Assembly: GCA_902535025.1 (NCBI GenBank)
Contig: CACARV010000005.1
Location: 1 to 40,113, forward strand
Source of the DNA: an uncultured Prochlorococcus sp.
GTDB lineage: Bacteria > Cyanobacteriota > Cyanobacteriia > PCC-6307 > Cyanobiaceae
Direction: 5' to 3'
Length of the DNA: 40,113 nt
The position numbers were made by a program, and so were the translations under genes. Below the pieces are notes generated by a model. The model ran no database searches and was not told the origin of the DNA. It saw nothing but the letters and a program-made list of their open reading frames with translations. This document shows, piece after piece, positions 17,586-26,819 of this stretch. The number at the start of each line of letters is the position of its first letter. Position 1 is the stretch's first letter.

Positions 17586-17618
17586 GATTTAGTGTGTGAG
17601 GAGTATGGGGTTTCCCCC
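17563..17618 (-). ncRNA. yfr1: Cyanobacterial functional RNA Yfr1
   Basis: Read on the minus strand, this interval has the full Yfr1 layout. A 5' hairpin GGGGGAAACCCC comes first, then the invariant single-stranded motif ACTCCTCACAC (complement of 17593-17603), and then a terminator hairpin GCCCGATTAATCGGGC followed by seven U. The place between guaB3 and trxA is where I recall Yfr1 lying in Prochlorococcus. An AT-rich -10-like element (TATTAT) lies just upstream of the first hairpin. Yfr1 is an abundant small RNA of about 55-60 nt that pairs through the conserved motif with target mRNAs, including porin mRNAs. The exact 5' end is inferred. Confidence 0.93.
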
Positions 17619-17701
17619 ATCATTTAATAATAACGCCTAATGCGAAATTTGTTCAGTTTATGCTTAATTCACTTAAGTTCAATAAATTTGCTCTAAAACG
17701 A

Positions 17702-18877
17702 CTATTTACCCATCCCAAGATGCTGAGCTTTTTGGTAAACTTTACCTTCTGTCAGAAGAGATGGTGCAATAACTATTTCAACCTCTTGCATTTCTTTAAT
17801 ACTTTTAGCCCCAAGAGTACTCATCGATGTTCTGATAGCCCCTAATAAATTATGTGTCCCATCATCAAGCAAGGCAGGGCCTTTAATTATCCTTTCTAAG
17901 GATCCTGTAGAACCAACTTCAATTCTTGTACCTCTAGGCAATATAGGACTTGGAGTTGCCATCCCCCAGTGAAATCCTTTTCCTGGAGCATTTGAGGATT
18001 TAGCAATTGGCGACCCGATCATTACGGCATCTGCACCACATGCTAAACATTTACAAATATCGCCACCCGTTACAATTCCTCCATCCCCAATAATAGGGAT
18101 ATAACGACCACTTTCTTTAAAGTAATCGTCTCTTGCAGAACTACAATCAACAATTGCAGTTGCTTGAGGAATTCCAATTCCTAATACACCTCTTGAAGTA
18201 CATGCCGCTCCAGGGCCTATACCAACCATTAATCCTGCTACTCCAGCATTCATAAGAAGTTTAGCAACTTCATAAGTAACACAATTACCAGCAATAACTG
18301 GAACTTTCATAGATTGACAGAGATCTTTAATATTTAAGGTTTGTTTCCCTTCCATACCAATATGCTCAGTTGAAACGACTGTTCCTTGAAGAAAAAATAA
18401 ATCTATTTTTGAATTATTAAGTGTTTCCTGAAATTTAATAGCAGCTTGAGGAGTTCCACTAAAGGCAGCGATACCTCCTCTCTCTTTTACCTCATTTATT
18501 CTCTGCAAAATCAATTCTTCTTTAATAGGTTCACTATATATTTTTTGCATTAATGGAACAAAATCATTTTTCCCAACTGAAGCTATCTGATTTAATATTT
18601 CATGAGGATTTTCGTACCGTGTTTGTATCCCCTCCATATTAATAACGCCAAGAGAACCTAATTTGGTAAGTTCTACAGCTACGTTAACATCAACAACACT
18701 GTCCATAGCGCTAGCGACAATTGGAACCTCTCTTTTAAAATTACCTATGTACCAGGAAGGATCAGTCAAATCGTAGTCTAGTGTCCTTTCCCCTGGGACT
18801 AAAGCAATTTCGTCAATGCCATAAGCCCTTCTGACTTTTTTGTTTAAACCAAGTTCAATATTCACGGAATTTTTCAT
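17702..18877 (-). CDS. guaB3: GuaB3-family IMP dehydrogenase
   Basis: A 391-residue TIM-barrel protein of the IMP dehydrogenase/GMP reductase superfamily. The catalytic loop is GIGPGAACTSRGVLGIG with Cys226 as the nucleophile, and the IMP-binding region includes IIGDGGIVTGGDICKCLA and ADAVMIGSPIA. The two CBS domains of ordinary IMPDH are missing and the length fits the GuaB3 group, which in cyanobacteria has been reported to carry IMP dehydrogenase activity for guanine nucleotide synthesis. The N-terminus with RRAYGIDEIALVPG is typical. It starts with ATG. Yfr1 lies 84 bases downstream and gyrA is divergent across a 167-base gap. Confidence 0.9.
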   Translation of the reverse strand: MKNSVNIELGLNKKVRRAYGIDEIALVPGERTLDYDLTDPSWYIGNFKREVPIVASAMDSVVDVNVAVELTKLGSLGVINMEGIQTRYENPHEILNQIASVGKNDFVPLMQKIYSEPIKEELILQRINEVKERGGIAAFSGTPQAAIKFQETLNNSKIDLFFLQGTVVSTEHIGMEGKQTLNIKDLCQSMKVPVIAGNCVTYEVAKLLMNAGVAGLMVGIGPGAACTSRGVLGIGIPQATAIVDCSSARDDYFKESGRYIPIIGDGGIVTGGDICKCLACGADAVMIGSPIAKSSNAPGKGFHWGMATPSPILPRGTRIEVGSTGSLERIIKGPALLDDGTHNLLGAIRTSMSTLGAKSIKEMQEVEIVIAPSLLTEGKVYQKAQHLGMGK

Positions 18878-19044
18878 TTATTCTGATTAAATTAACAACT
18901 AAAGGGGCAATAAGCCAAGGTTTATCTAAAAACAACAGGTTTTTTTTTTATTTGTGTGTGAATGTGAGTATTTGGAAATTAAATATATCTAATTTTTTAT
19001 TCATTATGACAATCAACGATTATTATTAGAGAAAGATTTTTTGT
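18878..19044. other. Divergent intergenic region, guaB3 / gyrA
   Basis: These 167 bases separate the start codons of guaB3 (minus) and gyrA (plus) and must hold both promoters. I see a ten-T run near 18941-18950, an alternating GTGTGTGAATGTGAG stretch, and a TATTAT hexamer at 19021-19026 that could be a -10 element for gyrA, although it lies only 18 bases from the ATG. No recognisable operator or hairpin is present. A supercoiling-responsive gyrA promoter would be expected but cannot be read from the sequence. Confidence 0.4.
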
Positions 19045-21642
19045 ATGTCTGATATTGAAGATTCTGGAAACTCTGGATTAAGCGAAGATAACGATCGAAT
19101 TATTCAGACCGACCTAAGAAATGAGATGTCTCGCTCTTATCTAGAGTATGCAATGAGCGTTATAGTTGGTCGTGCTCTTCCAGACGCGAGAGATGGATTA
19201 AAGCCTGTACATAGAAGGATTCTTTATGCAATGTATGAACTTGGTTTGACTAGTGGAAGACCTTACAGAAAATGCGCAAGAGTTGTTGGAGAAGTACTTG
19301 GTAAATACCACCCCCACGGTGACACTGCTGTCTATGATGCTTTAGTGAGGATGGCTCAGGATTTCTCTATGAGAATGCCACTGATAGATGGTCATGGAAA
19401 CTTTGGTTCTGTAGATAATGACCCTCCTGCAGCAATGAGATATACAGAGTCTCGTCTAAAGTCACTTACAGATGAAAGTTTATTAGAGGATATTGAATCT
19501 GAAACTGTAGATTTTGCTGATAACTTTGATGGTTCTCAACAAGAACCAACGGTTTTACCTGCAAGAATACCTCAACTGCTTTTAAATGGATCATCTGGAA
19601 TAGCAGTAGGAATGGCAACTAATATTCCGCCACATAACTTAGGAGAATTAATCAATGGTCTTAAATCAATAATCAAAAACCCTTCGATTGAAGATAGAGA
19701 ACTTTTTGAATTTATTAAGGGTCCTGATTTTCCTACTGGTGGTCAAATCTTAGGGAGGGACGGTATTAGAGAAACTTTCAAAACAGGAAGAGGTTCGATA
19801 ACTATGAGAGGAGTAGCAAATATTGAGCAATTTAAATCAATTGGCAAGGCAGAAAAAGATGCAGTAATAATTACAGAACTTCCTTTTCAAACTAACAAAG
19901 CAGCATTAATAGAGAGGATTGCAGATATGGTTAATGAAAAAAAATTAGAGGGAATTTCTGATATTAGAGATGAAAGTGATCGAGATGGTATGAGAATTGT
20001 TATCGAGCTAAAAAGAGACGCCTATCCACAAGTAGTTTTAAATAATTTGTTTAAGTTAACCCCACTACAAAATAACTTTAGTGCCAATATCTTAGCCTTA
20101 GTTAAAGGAGAACCCACAACTCTTTCACTTAGAGGCATGTTAGATGTATTTCTAGATTTTAGAGTAGAAACTATAAGGCGAAGGACAGGATTCTTATTAA
20201 AAAAAGCAGAAGAAAGAGATCATATTGTAAAGGGTCTTTTATTAGCATTGGGTGCTATGGATGAAATTATCAAACTAATAAGATCAGCAAAAGACACAAT
20301 AACAGCTCGTGAAAAATTACAAACTGATCATAAATTATCTTCCACACAGGCCGAAGCAATTTTACAAATGCAGTTAAGAAGATTAACAGCTCTTGAGGCA
20401 GATAAAATCAAAGCAGAACATGATGAATTAACTCAAAAAATTTACCAGTATCAACAAATATTAAAAAGTAAAGACAGAATATTTGAAATTATTCTTGAAG
20501 AACTTAATAAAATTGATGAAAGGTTCTCTACTCCTAGAAAAACAGAAATATTAGATTTAGGTGGCGGACTTGATGATATTGATCTAATTGCCAATGACAG
20601 ATCAGTAGTTCTATTAACTGAAGCAGGATATTTAAAAAGGATGCCTGTTAATGAGTTTGAATCTACCAGTCGTGGGTCAAGGGGCAAAGCGGGTACAAAG
20701 ACTCAAGGAGATGATGAGGTGAAATTATTTATAAGCTGCAATGATCACGATAATCTTTTACTTTTTAGTGATAGAGGGGTAGCTTATGCTCTCCCAGCAT
20801 ATAGAGTTCCTATGGGTAGCAGAACAGCTAAGGGGACCCCATCAGTTCAACTTCTCCCAATCCCAAGAGAAGAAAAAATAACTTCATTAGTTGCAGTAGA
20901 TTCTTTTGATAACGATTGTTACTTATTAATGTTAACTAAGGCTGGGTTTATAAAAAGGACTTCACTTTCTGCCTTTTCAAAAATTCGTTCAAATGGATTA
21001 ATAGCAATTAATCTTGAGGATGGAGACGCTCTAACATGGGTTAGATTATCGAAAGAAGGCGATAGTGTTTTAATAGGATCAAGAACAGGTATGGCCATTC
21101 ATTTCAGATTAGATACAAACGAATTAAGGCCACTTGGCAGGACGGCAAGGGGGGTTAAATCAATGAATCTAAGAGAAGGAGATAATCTTGTATCCATGGA
21201 CGTTTTGACATCTGATTTAGTTGATGAATTGGCTAAAATTGAGGATCTCAATAAAGAAATTGATGAGAATATTGAAGTTAACTCTTCAAATGGTCCCTGG
21301 GTATTAATAGCGAGTGCGTTTGGACTAGGAAAAAGAGTCCCAGTTACCCAGTTTAGATTACAAAAACGAGCAGGGATGGGTTTAAGAGCAATAAAATTCA
21401 GAATTCAAGATGATGTCCTTGTATGTTTAAAGGTTCTTGGAGAAGGAGAGGAATTACTTTTTGTGACCGAAAAAGGTGTAATAGTTAGAACAAATGCAGA
21501 TAAAATTTCTCAGCAATCTAGAGCAGCTACTGGAGTAAAATTACAAAGACTTGACGAGGGGGATCATCTATCAGAGGTAGTATTAGTACCTCGCGAACAA
21601 ATAACGGATATAGACCAAATAAGTTCAGAAGAAGAGAATTAA
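19045..21642 (+). CDS. gyrA: DNA gyrase subunit A
   Basis: An 865-residue type IIA topoisomerase subunit that cuts and rejoins DNA. The active-site Tyr133 is in [12 protein letters not shown], preceded by the winged-helix signature [19 protein letters not shown] and [15 protein letters not shown]. The C-terminal half is a set of beta-pinwheel blades that wrap DNA. At the position of the GyrA box the sequence is SRGSRGKAG (about residues 542-550), not the QRRGGKG of E. coli. With GyrB it introduces negative supercoils. The start is the ATG, 2-3 dozen residues before the conserved [12 protein letters not shown]. Lycopene cyclase follows after 23 bases and is probably cotranscribed. Confidence 0.95.
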   Translation: MSDIEDSGNSGLSEDNDRIIQTDLRNEMSRSYLEYAMSVIVGRALPDARDGLKPVHRRILYAMYELGLTSGRPYRKCARVVGEVLGKYHPHGDTAVYDALVRMAQDFSMRMPLIDGHGNFGSVDNDPPAAMRYTESRLKSLTDESLLEDIESETVDFADNFDGSQQEPTVLPARIPQLLLNGSSGIAVGMATNIPPHNLGELINGLKSIIKNPSIEDRELFEFIKGPDFPTGGQILGRDGIRETFKTGRGSITMRGVANIEQFKSIGKAEKDAVIITELPFQTNKAALIERIADMVNEKKLEGISDIRDESDRDGMRIVIELKRDAYPQVVLNNLFKLTPLQNNFSANILALVKGEPTTLSLRGMLDVFLDFRVETIRRRTGFLLKKAEERDHIVKGLLLALGAMDEIIKLIRSAKDTITAREKLQTDHKLSSTQAEAILQMQLRRLTALEADKIKAEHDELTQKIYQYQQILKSKDRIFEIILEELNKIDERFSTPRKTEILDLGGGLDDIDLIANDRSVVLLTEAGYLKRMPVNEFESTSRGSRGKAGTKTQGDDEVKLFISCNDHDNLLLFSDRGVAYALPAYRVPMGSRTAKGTPSVQLLPIPREEKITSLVAVDSFDNDCYLLMLTKAGFIKRTSLSAFSKIRSNGLIAINLEDGDALTWVRLSKEGDSVLIGSRTGMAIHFRLDTNELRPLGRTARGVKSMNLREGDNLVSMDVLTSDLVDELAKIEDLNKEIDENIEVNSSNGPWVLIASAFGLGKRVPVTQFRLQKRAGMGLRAIKFRIQDDVLVCLKVLGEGEELLFVTEKGVIVRTNADKISQQSRAATGVKLQRLDEGDHLSEVVLVPREQITDIDQISSEEEN

Positions 21643-21665
21643 AAACAAATGGTTAATTAGATAAT

Positions 21666-22877
21666 ATGGAAATACTTGATATTTTAATTTTAGGTTCCGG
21701 TCCAGCAGCATTATGTTTAGCTTCTGAATTAGCAAAGCAGGATCTAAATATAAAGGGAATATCAACTAAATCTCCAGATCAAAAATGGGAGAATACATAT
21801 GGTATTTGGGCATCTGAATTAGAAGAATTAGGGTTAGAATCTTTACTGTCTCACCGATGGTCTAAAACAGTTAGTTTTTTTGGAAATGGGGAAAATAAAG
21901 AAGGAAATATTCCTACAAAACATCTCTACGATTATGGTTTGATAAATCAAGAAGCCTTTCAAAATGAACTATTAAAGAAATGCAAAGGGATTGAATGGTT
22001 AAACGAAACAGCAAAAGATATTACAGAGAGAAAAAAACTATCTGAAGTAATTTGTTTTTCAGGTCTAAAAATAAAGGCAAGGTTAGTTATAGATGCAAGT
22101 GGGCATAAAAGTAATTTTGTAAAAAGACCAGTTAAAAATGAAATAGCTCAACAAGCTGCATACGGAATTGTTGGTAAATTCTCATCCCCACCTGTTAACA
22201 AGGAACAGTTTGTTTTGATGGATTTTCGACCAAATCACTTAGACGAAGAGGAAAAATTATTATCTCCTTCCTTTCTTTATGCAATGGATCTTGGAAATGA
22301 AACTTACTTCGTAGAAGAAACATCACTAGCTAGTTATCCAGCATTATCGCAAGAAAATCTTAAAAAAAGACTTTTTAAAAGACTTAATAGTAAAGGGATA
22401 AAGGTAAGTGAAATTTTCCATGAAGAGAATTGCCTTTTCCCAATGAATTTATCCCTCCCCTTTAAAAAACAATTTGTACTTGGATTTGGTGGAGCCGCAA
22501 GTATGGTACATCCTGCATCAGGATATATGATCGGATCTTTATTAAGAAGGTCTCCACTCCTCGCAGAAAAATTAGCAATCTTTTTAAAAGACCCTCATCT
22601 AAGTTCTCTAGAACTAGCATCAAAAGGTTGGGATATACTTTGGCCTTACGAGTTAACACAAAGGCACAAACTTTACCAATATGGTCTAAGAAGATTAATG
22701 AGTTTTGATGAAAGTAGATTAAGAAGCTTTTTCTCAAATTTCTTCAGATTATCGACCAAAGAATGGGTTGGTTTTCTTACTAATACACTTCCACTCCCAA
22801 AACTAATTTACGTGATGAGTAAGATGTTTATTAATTCACCTTTAAAAGTCAAGTTAGGAATGCTTAAATTAAATTAG
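21666..22877 (+). CDS. crtL: Lycopene cyclase, probably the beta type
   Basis: A 403-residue flavoprotein-like cyclase of the plant/cyanobacterial CrtL family, which closes the ends of lycopene into rings for carotene and zeaxanthin. The dinucleotide-binding motif is LILGSGPAALCLASEL (residues 8-23). Family segments are KWENTYGIWASE, RLVIDASGHKS, FLYAMDLGNETYFVEETSLA and GFGGAASMVHPASGYMIGSLL. Prochlorococcus carries two such cyclases, a beta and an epsilon type. I favour beta from the FLYAM and EETSLA segments, but the two are similar enough to confuse without an alignment. It ends five bases before the convergent GH57 gene. Confidence 0.88.
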   Translation: MEILDILILGSGPAALCLASELAKQDLNIKGISTKSPDQKWENTYGIWASELEELGLESLLSHRWSKTVSFFGNGENKEGNIPTKHLYDYGLINQEAFQNELLKKCKGIEWLNETAKDITERKKLSEVICFSGLKIKARLVIDASGHKSNFVKRPVKNEIAQQAAYGIVGKFSSPPVNKEQFVLMDFRPNHLDEEEKLLSPSFLYAMDLGNETYFVEETSLASYPALSQENLKKRLFKRLNSKGIKVSEIFHEENCLFPMNLSLPFKKQFVLGFGGAASMVHPASGYMIGSLLRRSPLLAEKLAIFLKDPHLSSLELASKGWDILWPYELTQRHKLYQYGLRRLMSFDESRLRSFFSNFFRLSTKEWVGFLTNTLPLPKLIYVMSKMFINSPLKVKLGMLKLN

Positions 22878-22882
22878 TATTT

Positions 22883-24466
22883 TTATTTTCGCCAATCATC
22901 AATATTAAGATTCGGGAAAACTTTATCTTCTTCTTCAATATCTTCTAGAAATTTTAAATTAATGTTGGTCTGATATTTAATCATTTCAATTAATTTCCAA
23001 AACCTAAATAAGTGTCTTTCTATTCTTTCTTTTGCGAGCTCAGTTGTAGTTCCAGCTCGCAAGATAAAACTCCAATCAGAGGACTCAGAAAGAAGTAATT
23101 CTCTTGCTGCTTGCTTTAAAAGTCTCTTAGATAAGTCATTATTAAATTCTTTAGAACATAAATCAACAAAAGTTGAACCTGCTTTTGTTATTTCTGGAAC
23201 AATCCATGCATTTGCATCATTAATCCAGTAATTATGGTAACCACCTTGCCCCCAGCTTGATGGAGATGGGTCGCAAATCTGTAGATTTGGCTTTTGAATT
23301 AAAAATTCTCTTAAATTTGTAAGCTTTATTAGGTATTTACTGGAGTTCTTTAAAATATTTTCAATAAAAAAAGGTCCCTCATACCACCAATGGCCAAACA
23401 ACTCGGCATCAAAAGGGGCGACCAATAAAGGTGTAAAGGATGAGGATAAAGTTAATTTCTCTAGTTGTTTAGATCTTGCTTGCAGATAAGCATCAGCATG
23501 TTCGGCAGCCTTCATTATGGCTTCATTTTCTAAGTAAAACTCCTTTTTTCCTAAAGGTATATTCTCGTCTGTTATTTTATGAAATTTTAATCCTAAAGGT
23601 CTTTTAGTCGAAATACCTTTCTTTTGGAGCTGGGAGGTAGGCAATTCCCAACCCAAATCTTTATGAAATTCTCTATAAACTTTATCTCCAGGGAATCCAT
23701 CCTTAGCAGACCAAACGGGCAAGGTTGACTCACTATCTCTTCCGAAGAATGCAACTCCTTTTTTTGAGCAGATTGGTGCGTAAACACCATACCTAGGCCT
23801 GGGTGCGGCATTAAGAATTCCATGACCATCTAAAATTGCATACCTTAATCCAGAATTAAATAATATCAGATCTAAATCCTCATAATATGCGCATTCTGGC
23901 AACCAAATACCTAAAGGTTTAGTTCCAAAAATGTTTTCATGGCTTCTAATTGCTGTATTAATTTGTCCTTTAACAGTTTCAGGATTCTCCCTTAGGATTG
24001 GTAAATATCCATGTGTAGCCGCACAAGTAAGAATATCTAGATTGCCAGATTTACTTAAATCTCTAAACTTAACTATTAAGTTTCCAGAACATTCTTGCCA
24101 ATATAAATATTTGTCATTTAGATTTTTCATTAAAAATGCAGAGGCATTTTTTTCTAGTTTTGGTAATTCGCTTAAGAAATCTTTCCTTGTTTTAATCCAG
24201 CATGGGAAAGTATCTTGAAGCTTTTTATTATTAAGGAGTGATAATAAAGTTGGAGATAGACTAATAGTAAGTTTTGTATTTAAAGGATTTTCTTTTTTGG
24301 AAGATTCTATTGCTTGAAGTAGTGGTATGTAACATTCCAAAATCGCCTGAAATAACCAATCCTCTTCTAAAGAGTTCTTTTCATTTTTTCTGACATAAGG
24401 TAGATGAGCATGTAAAACTATCGCTAACTGGCCTAAAACATTATTTTTTGGGTATAGCCCATTCAT
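22883..24466 (-). CDS. Glycoside hydrolase family 57 protein (branching-enzyme-like)
   Basis: A 527-residue GH57 enzyme with the family's N-terminal strand VLHAHLPYVRK (His19 and His21), the nucleophile Glu191 in GIWLPECAYYEDLD, and the acid/base Asp353 in VAPFDAELFGHWWYEGP. The helical C-terminal region (from about residue 420, SSWGQGGYHNYWIND and beyond) corresponds to the DUF1957 part found in GH57 1,4-alpha-glucan branching enzymes. Length and order fit such enzymes. The likely role is in glycogen structure in the cytoplasm, possibly alongside a GH13 branching enzyme elsewhere. It is transcribed away from leuA across a 224-base gap. Confidence 0.85.
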   Translation of the reverse strand: MNGLYPKNNVLGQLAIVLHAHLPYVRKNEKNSLEEDWLFQAILECYIPLLQAIESSKKENPLNTKLTISLSPTLLSLLNNKKLQDTFPCWIKTRKDFLSELPKLEKNASAFLMKNLNDKYLYWQECSGNLIVKFRDLSKSGNLDILTCAATHGYLPILRENPETVKGQINTAIRSHENIFGTKPLGIWLPECAYYEDLDLILFNSGLRYAILDGHGILNAAPRPRYGVYAPICSKKGVAFFGRDSESTLPVWSAKDGFPGDKVYREFHKDLGWELPTSQLQKKGISTKRPLGLKFHKITDENIPLGKKEFYLENEAIMKAAEHADAYLQARSKQLEKLTLSSSFTPLLVAPFDAELFGHWWYEGPFFIENILKNSSKYLIKLTNLREFLIQKPNLQICDPSPSSWGQGGYHNYWINDANAWIVPEITKAGSTFVDLCSKEFNNDLSKRLLKQAARELLLSESSDWSFILRAGTTTELAKERIERHLFRFWKLIEMIKYQTNINLKFLEDIEEEDKVFPNLNIDDWRK

Positions 24467-24690
24467 ATTTTTATTATTTATGCCAAAAATTTATTATTTA
24501 TCAAAATTAACCTTTATAAAAAGAAAACTTTAATCCTAAAACAATACTTTAATAAATAAAGCATTTTATTTTTTTTTCTAAAATTTTAACCAATATTGTT
24601 AAGTAATAACCCTATTGAATGTTTTTATTGAATAAAGATCTAGTCAATTTTTTTTTATTAGCTTAATATAGACTTAAATGATGTCCGAAA
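24467..24690. other. Divergent intergenic region, GH57 gene / leuA
   Basis: The longest non-coding gap here, 224 bases and very AT-rich. A 12-base direct repeat TTTATTATTTAT occurs at 24470-24481 and 24490-24501 (period 20), just upstream of the GH57 start. A weak AT-only hairpin, AAATAAAGCATTTTATTT, followed by a T-run lies near 24554-24580. A TAATAT hexamer near 24665 could be a -10 element for leuA. I see no leucine-rich leader peptide or T-box. Confidence 0.4.
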
Positions 24691-26331
24691 ATGTCCAAAG
24701 ATCCAGGCAGAATTTTGATCTTTGATACAACTCTTCGAGATGGAGAGCAATCTCCTGGTGCAAGTTTAAATCTTGAAGAAAAGCTTGCTATCGCTCAACA
24801 ATTAGCAAGATTAGGGGTGGATGTTATTGAAGCTGGATTCCCTTTTGCAAGTCCAGGAGATTTCAAAGCTGTTCATAAAATTGCAAGTGCTGTAGGGAAA
24901 GAAAATGGGCCTATAATTTGCGGATTAGCTAGAGCATCAAAAGATGATATAAAAGCATGTTACAAAGCAGTAAGCCCTGCTCCTAAGAAAAGAATACATA
25001 CTTTTATTGCAACAAGTGATATTCACCTTAAACATAAACTAAGAAAATCTAGAAAAGAAGTTCTTACCATCGTTCCGGAGATGGTTAATTATGCAAAATC
25101 ATTTGTAGATGACGTTGAGTTTTCTTGTGAAGATGCCTCAAGAAGTGATACAGATTTCTTATGCGAGGTTATTCAACTTGCTATTTCGGCAGGAGCGACG
25201 ACAATAAATATCCCTGATACTGTGGGATTTACAACTCCTAGCGAATTCGGTAAATTGGTTGCTGAAATAAATAAAAATGTTCCAAATATTGATGAGGCAG
25301 TCATTTCGGTTCATGGTCATAATGATTTAGGTTTAGCAGTTGCCAATTTCTTAGAGGCAGTAAAAAATGGAGCAAGACAATTAGAGTGCACAATTAACGG
25401 AATTGGGGAAAGAGCAGGAAATGCCTCTTTGGAAGAATTAGTAATGGCGTTGCATGTCAGGAAAAGTTTTTTTAATAGTTTTTTCAAGAGAAATCCTAGT
25501 TCACCAACTCCTCTTACAGCTATAAGAACAGAAGAGATAACAAAAACTTCTAGGTTAGTTTCAAACCTAACAGGGATGAATGTACAACCGAATAAAGCAA
25601 TTGTGGGAGCTAACGCTTTTGCCCATGAGTCAGGTATTCATCAAGACGGAGTCTTAAAAAATAGACTGACTTACGAAATTATCGATGCAAAAACAGTTGG
25701 CTTAAGTGACAACAAAATATCTCTGGGAAAACTTAGTGGAAGAAGTGCGGTAAGAGCAAGATTAGAAGAGATGGGATATGACTTGTGCAGAGAAGATTTA
25801 AATGATGCTTTTGCTCGTTTTAAGGATTTAGCTGATAGAAAAAGAGAAATTACGGATAGAGATTTAGAAGCAATTGTAAGTGAACAAGTACAGCTTCCAG
25901 AAGCCAAATTTCATTTAACTCTTGTACAAGTAAGTTGCGGTAACGCTTCAAAACCTACAGCTACCATCACTCTTTTAAATGCGGAAGATAACACCGAGGA
26001 TACCGCTGTAGCGATAGGGACTGGGCCGGTTGATGCTGTATGCGAGGCTTTAAATAAATTAGCTAAAGTTCCTAATGAATTAATTGAATTTTCTGTAAAG
26101 TCAGTTACGGAAGGTATTGATGCTTTGGGTGAAGTAACAATAAGAATAAGAAGTAATAATAAAATATATTCAGGTCATTCTGCTGACACGGATGTTGTAG
26201 TTGCGGCTGCGAATGCTTACGTTAATGCTTTAAATAGACTTGTATTTTCCGAAAAGAAAAACTCAATTCATCCCCAATTTGATAATTTAGAAAATTCTGA
26301 GAAAACATTTCTGTCTAATCCTTCAAAGTAA
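24691..26331 (+). CDS. leuA: 2-isopropylmalate synthase
   Basis: A 546-residue enzyme that condenses acetyl-CoA with 2-oxoisovalerate, the first committed step of leucine synthesis. The signature [16 protein letters not shown] (about residues 11-26), the metal-binding segment [15 protein letters not shown] and [18 protein letters not shown] are intact. The C-terminal third is the allosteric LeuA-dimer domain expected to bind leucine (GSG-like region [15 protein letters not shown]). The start is the ATG that gives [18 protein letters not shown]; two nearby upstream ATGs are out of frame. Length is typical. It is followed after about 80 bases by a small membrane protein gene. Confidence 0.96.
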   Translation: MSKDPGRILIFDTTLRDGEQSPGASLNLEEKLAIAQQLARLGVDVIEAGFPFASPGDFKAVHKIASAVGKENGPIICGLARASKDDIKACYKAVSPAPKKRIHTFIATSDIHLKHKLRKSRKEVLTIVPEMVNYAKSFVDDVEFSCEDASRSDTDFLCEVIQLAISAGATTINIPDTVGFTTPSEFGKLVAEINKNVPNIDEAVISVHGHNDLGLAVANFLEAVKNGARQLECTINGIGERAGNASLEELVMALHVRKSFFNSFFKRNPSSPTPLTAIRTEEITKTSRLVSNLTGMNVQPNKAIVGANAFAHESGIHQDGVLKNRLTYEIIDAKTVGLSDNKISLGKLSGRSAVRARLEEMGYDLCREDLNDAFARFKDLADRKREITDRDLEAIVSEQVQLPEAKFHLTLVQVSCGNASKPTATITLLNAEDNTEDTAVAIGTGPVDAVCEALNKLAKVPNELIEFSVKSVTEGIDALGEVTIRIRSNNKIYSGHSADTDVVVAAANAYVNALNRLVFSEKKNSIHPQFDNLENSEKTFLSNPSK

Positions 26332-26412
26332 ATTATTTCTCAGGATTATTAAGTAGTTTTAAAAATAGTCTCTTAATAATGTAGATTACTCTAATAGTTA
26401 AAGCCGTTAATA

Positions 26413-26805
26413 ATGAGAGAAAGGTTACTTGGATACTGGTCACTTTCATGGGTTGGGTTAATTAGCAACATAATCGCACTTCCAATAATCGCATTAATAA
26501 TTAGTTTTGGACCTCCACTAAAAGTTGCAAATATAACTCTTGCGATAAGCCTTGGTTGGCCTGCTGCAATAGTTGGAATAGTTTCTTCAGCAGCCCTTTT
26601 AGCAGAGAGAAAGTGGGGAGTGACTTTAACTCTTGTATCCCTATCAATGGTAATTTCTGGAATGGGGCCTTATTCAGTAGTAAGGCTTATAACTGTTCAA
26701 GATATTTTTGGAATTGGTGGGTTCACTCTTTTAACAACATTATTAAGCACTTTAGCTCTACTATATTGGTGTAATCCAAAACATCGAAGAAGTATTAGGC
26801 TATAA
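26413..26805 (+). CDS. Small integral membrane protein, unknown
   Basis: This 130-residue protein has four hydrophobic spans: about residues 13-33 (VGLISNIIALPIIALIISF), 39-63 (ITLAISLGWPAAIVGIVSSAALL), 71-88 and 99-119 (FGIGGFTLLTTLLSTLALLY). It ends in a basic tail (KHRRSIRL). I do not recognise a named family, but the even spread of glycine, the conserved-looking loop GPPLKVANITL and clean coding throughout support a real gene. It is likely a conserved cyanobacterial protein in the thylakoid or plasma membrane. It follows leuA on the same strand by about 80 bases and converges on the HD-domain gene, leaving a 14-base gap. Confidence 0.65.
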   Translation: MRERLLGYWSLSWVGLISNIIALPIIALIISFGPPLKVANITLAISLGWPAAIVGIVSSAALLAERKWGVTLTLVSLSMVISGMGPYSVVRLITVQDIFGIGGFTLLTTLLSTLALLYWCNPKHRRSIRL

Positions 26806-26819
26806 ACTATTTAAAAAAA

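Noticed and set aside
24554-24580. AT-only hairpin with a T-run between the GH57 gene and leuA, considered as a terminator
   Set aside because: No gene on the plus strand ends upstream of it, and the stem has no G-C pair outside the loop.
24681-24725. Short frame [14 protein letters not shown] upstream of and overlapping leuA, considered as a leader peptide
   Set aside because: It has one leucine, no attenuator hairpin, and overlaps the leuA start out of frame; nothing supports leucine attenuation.
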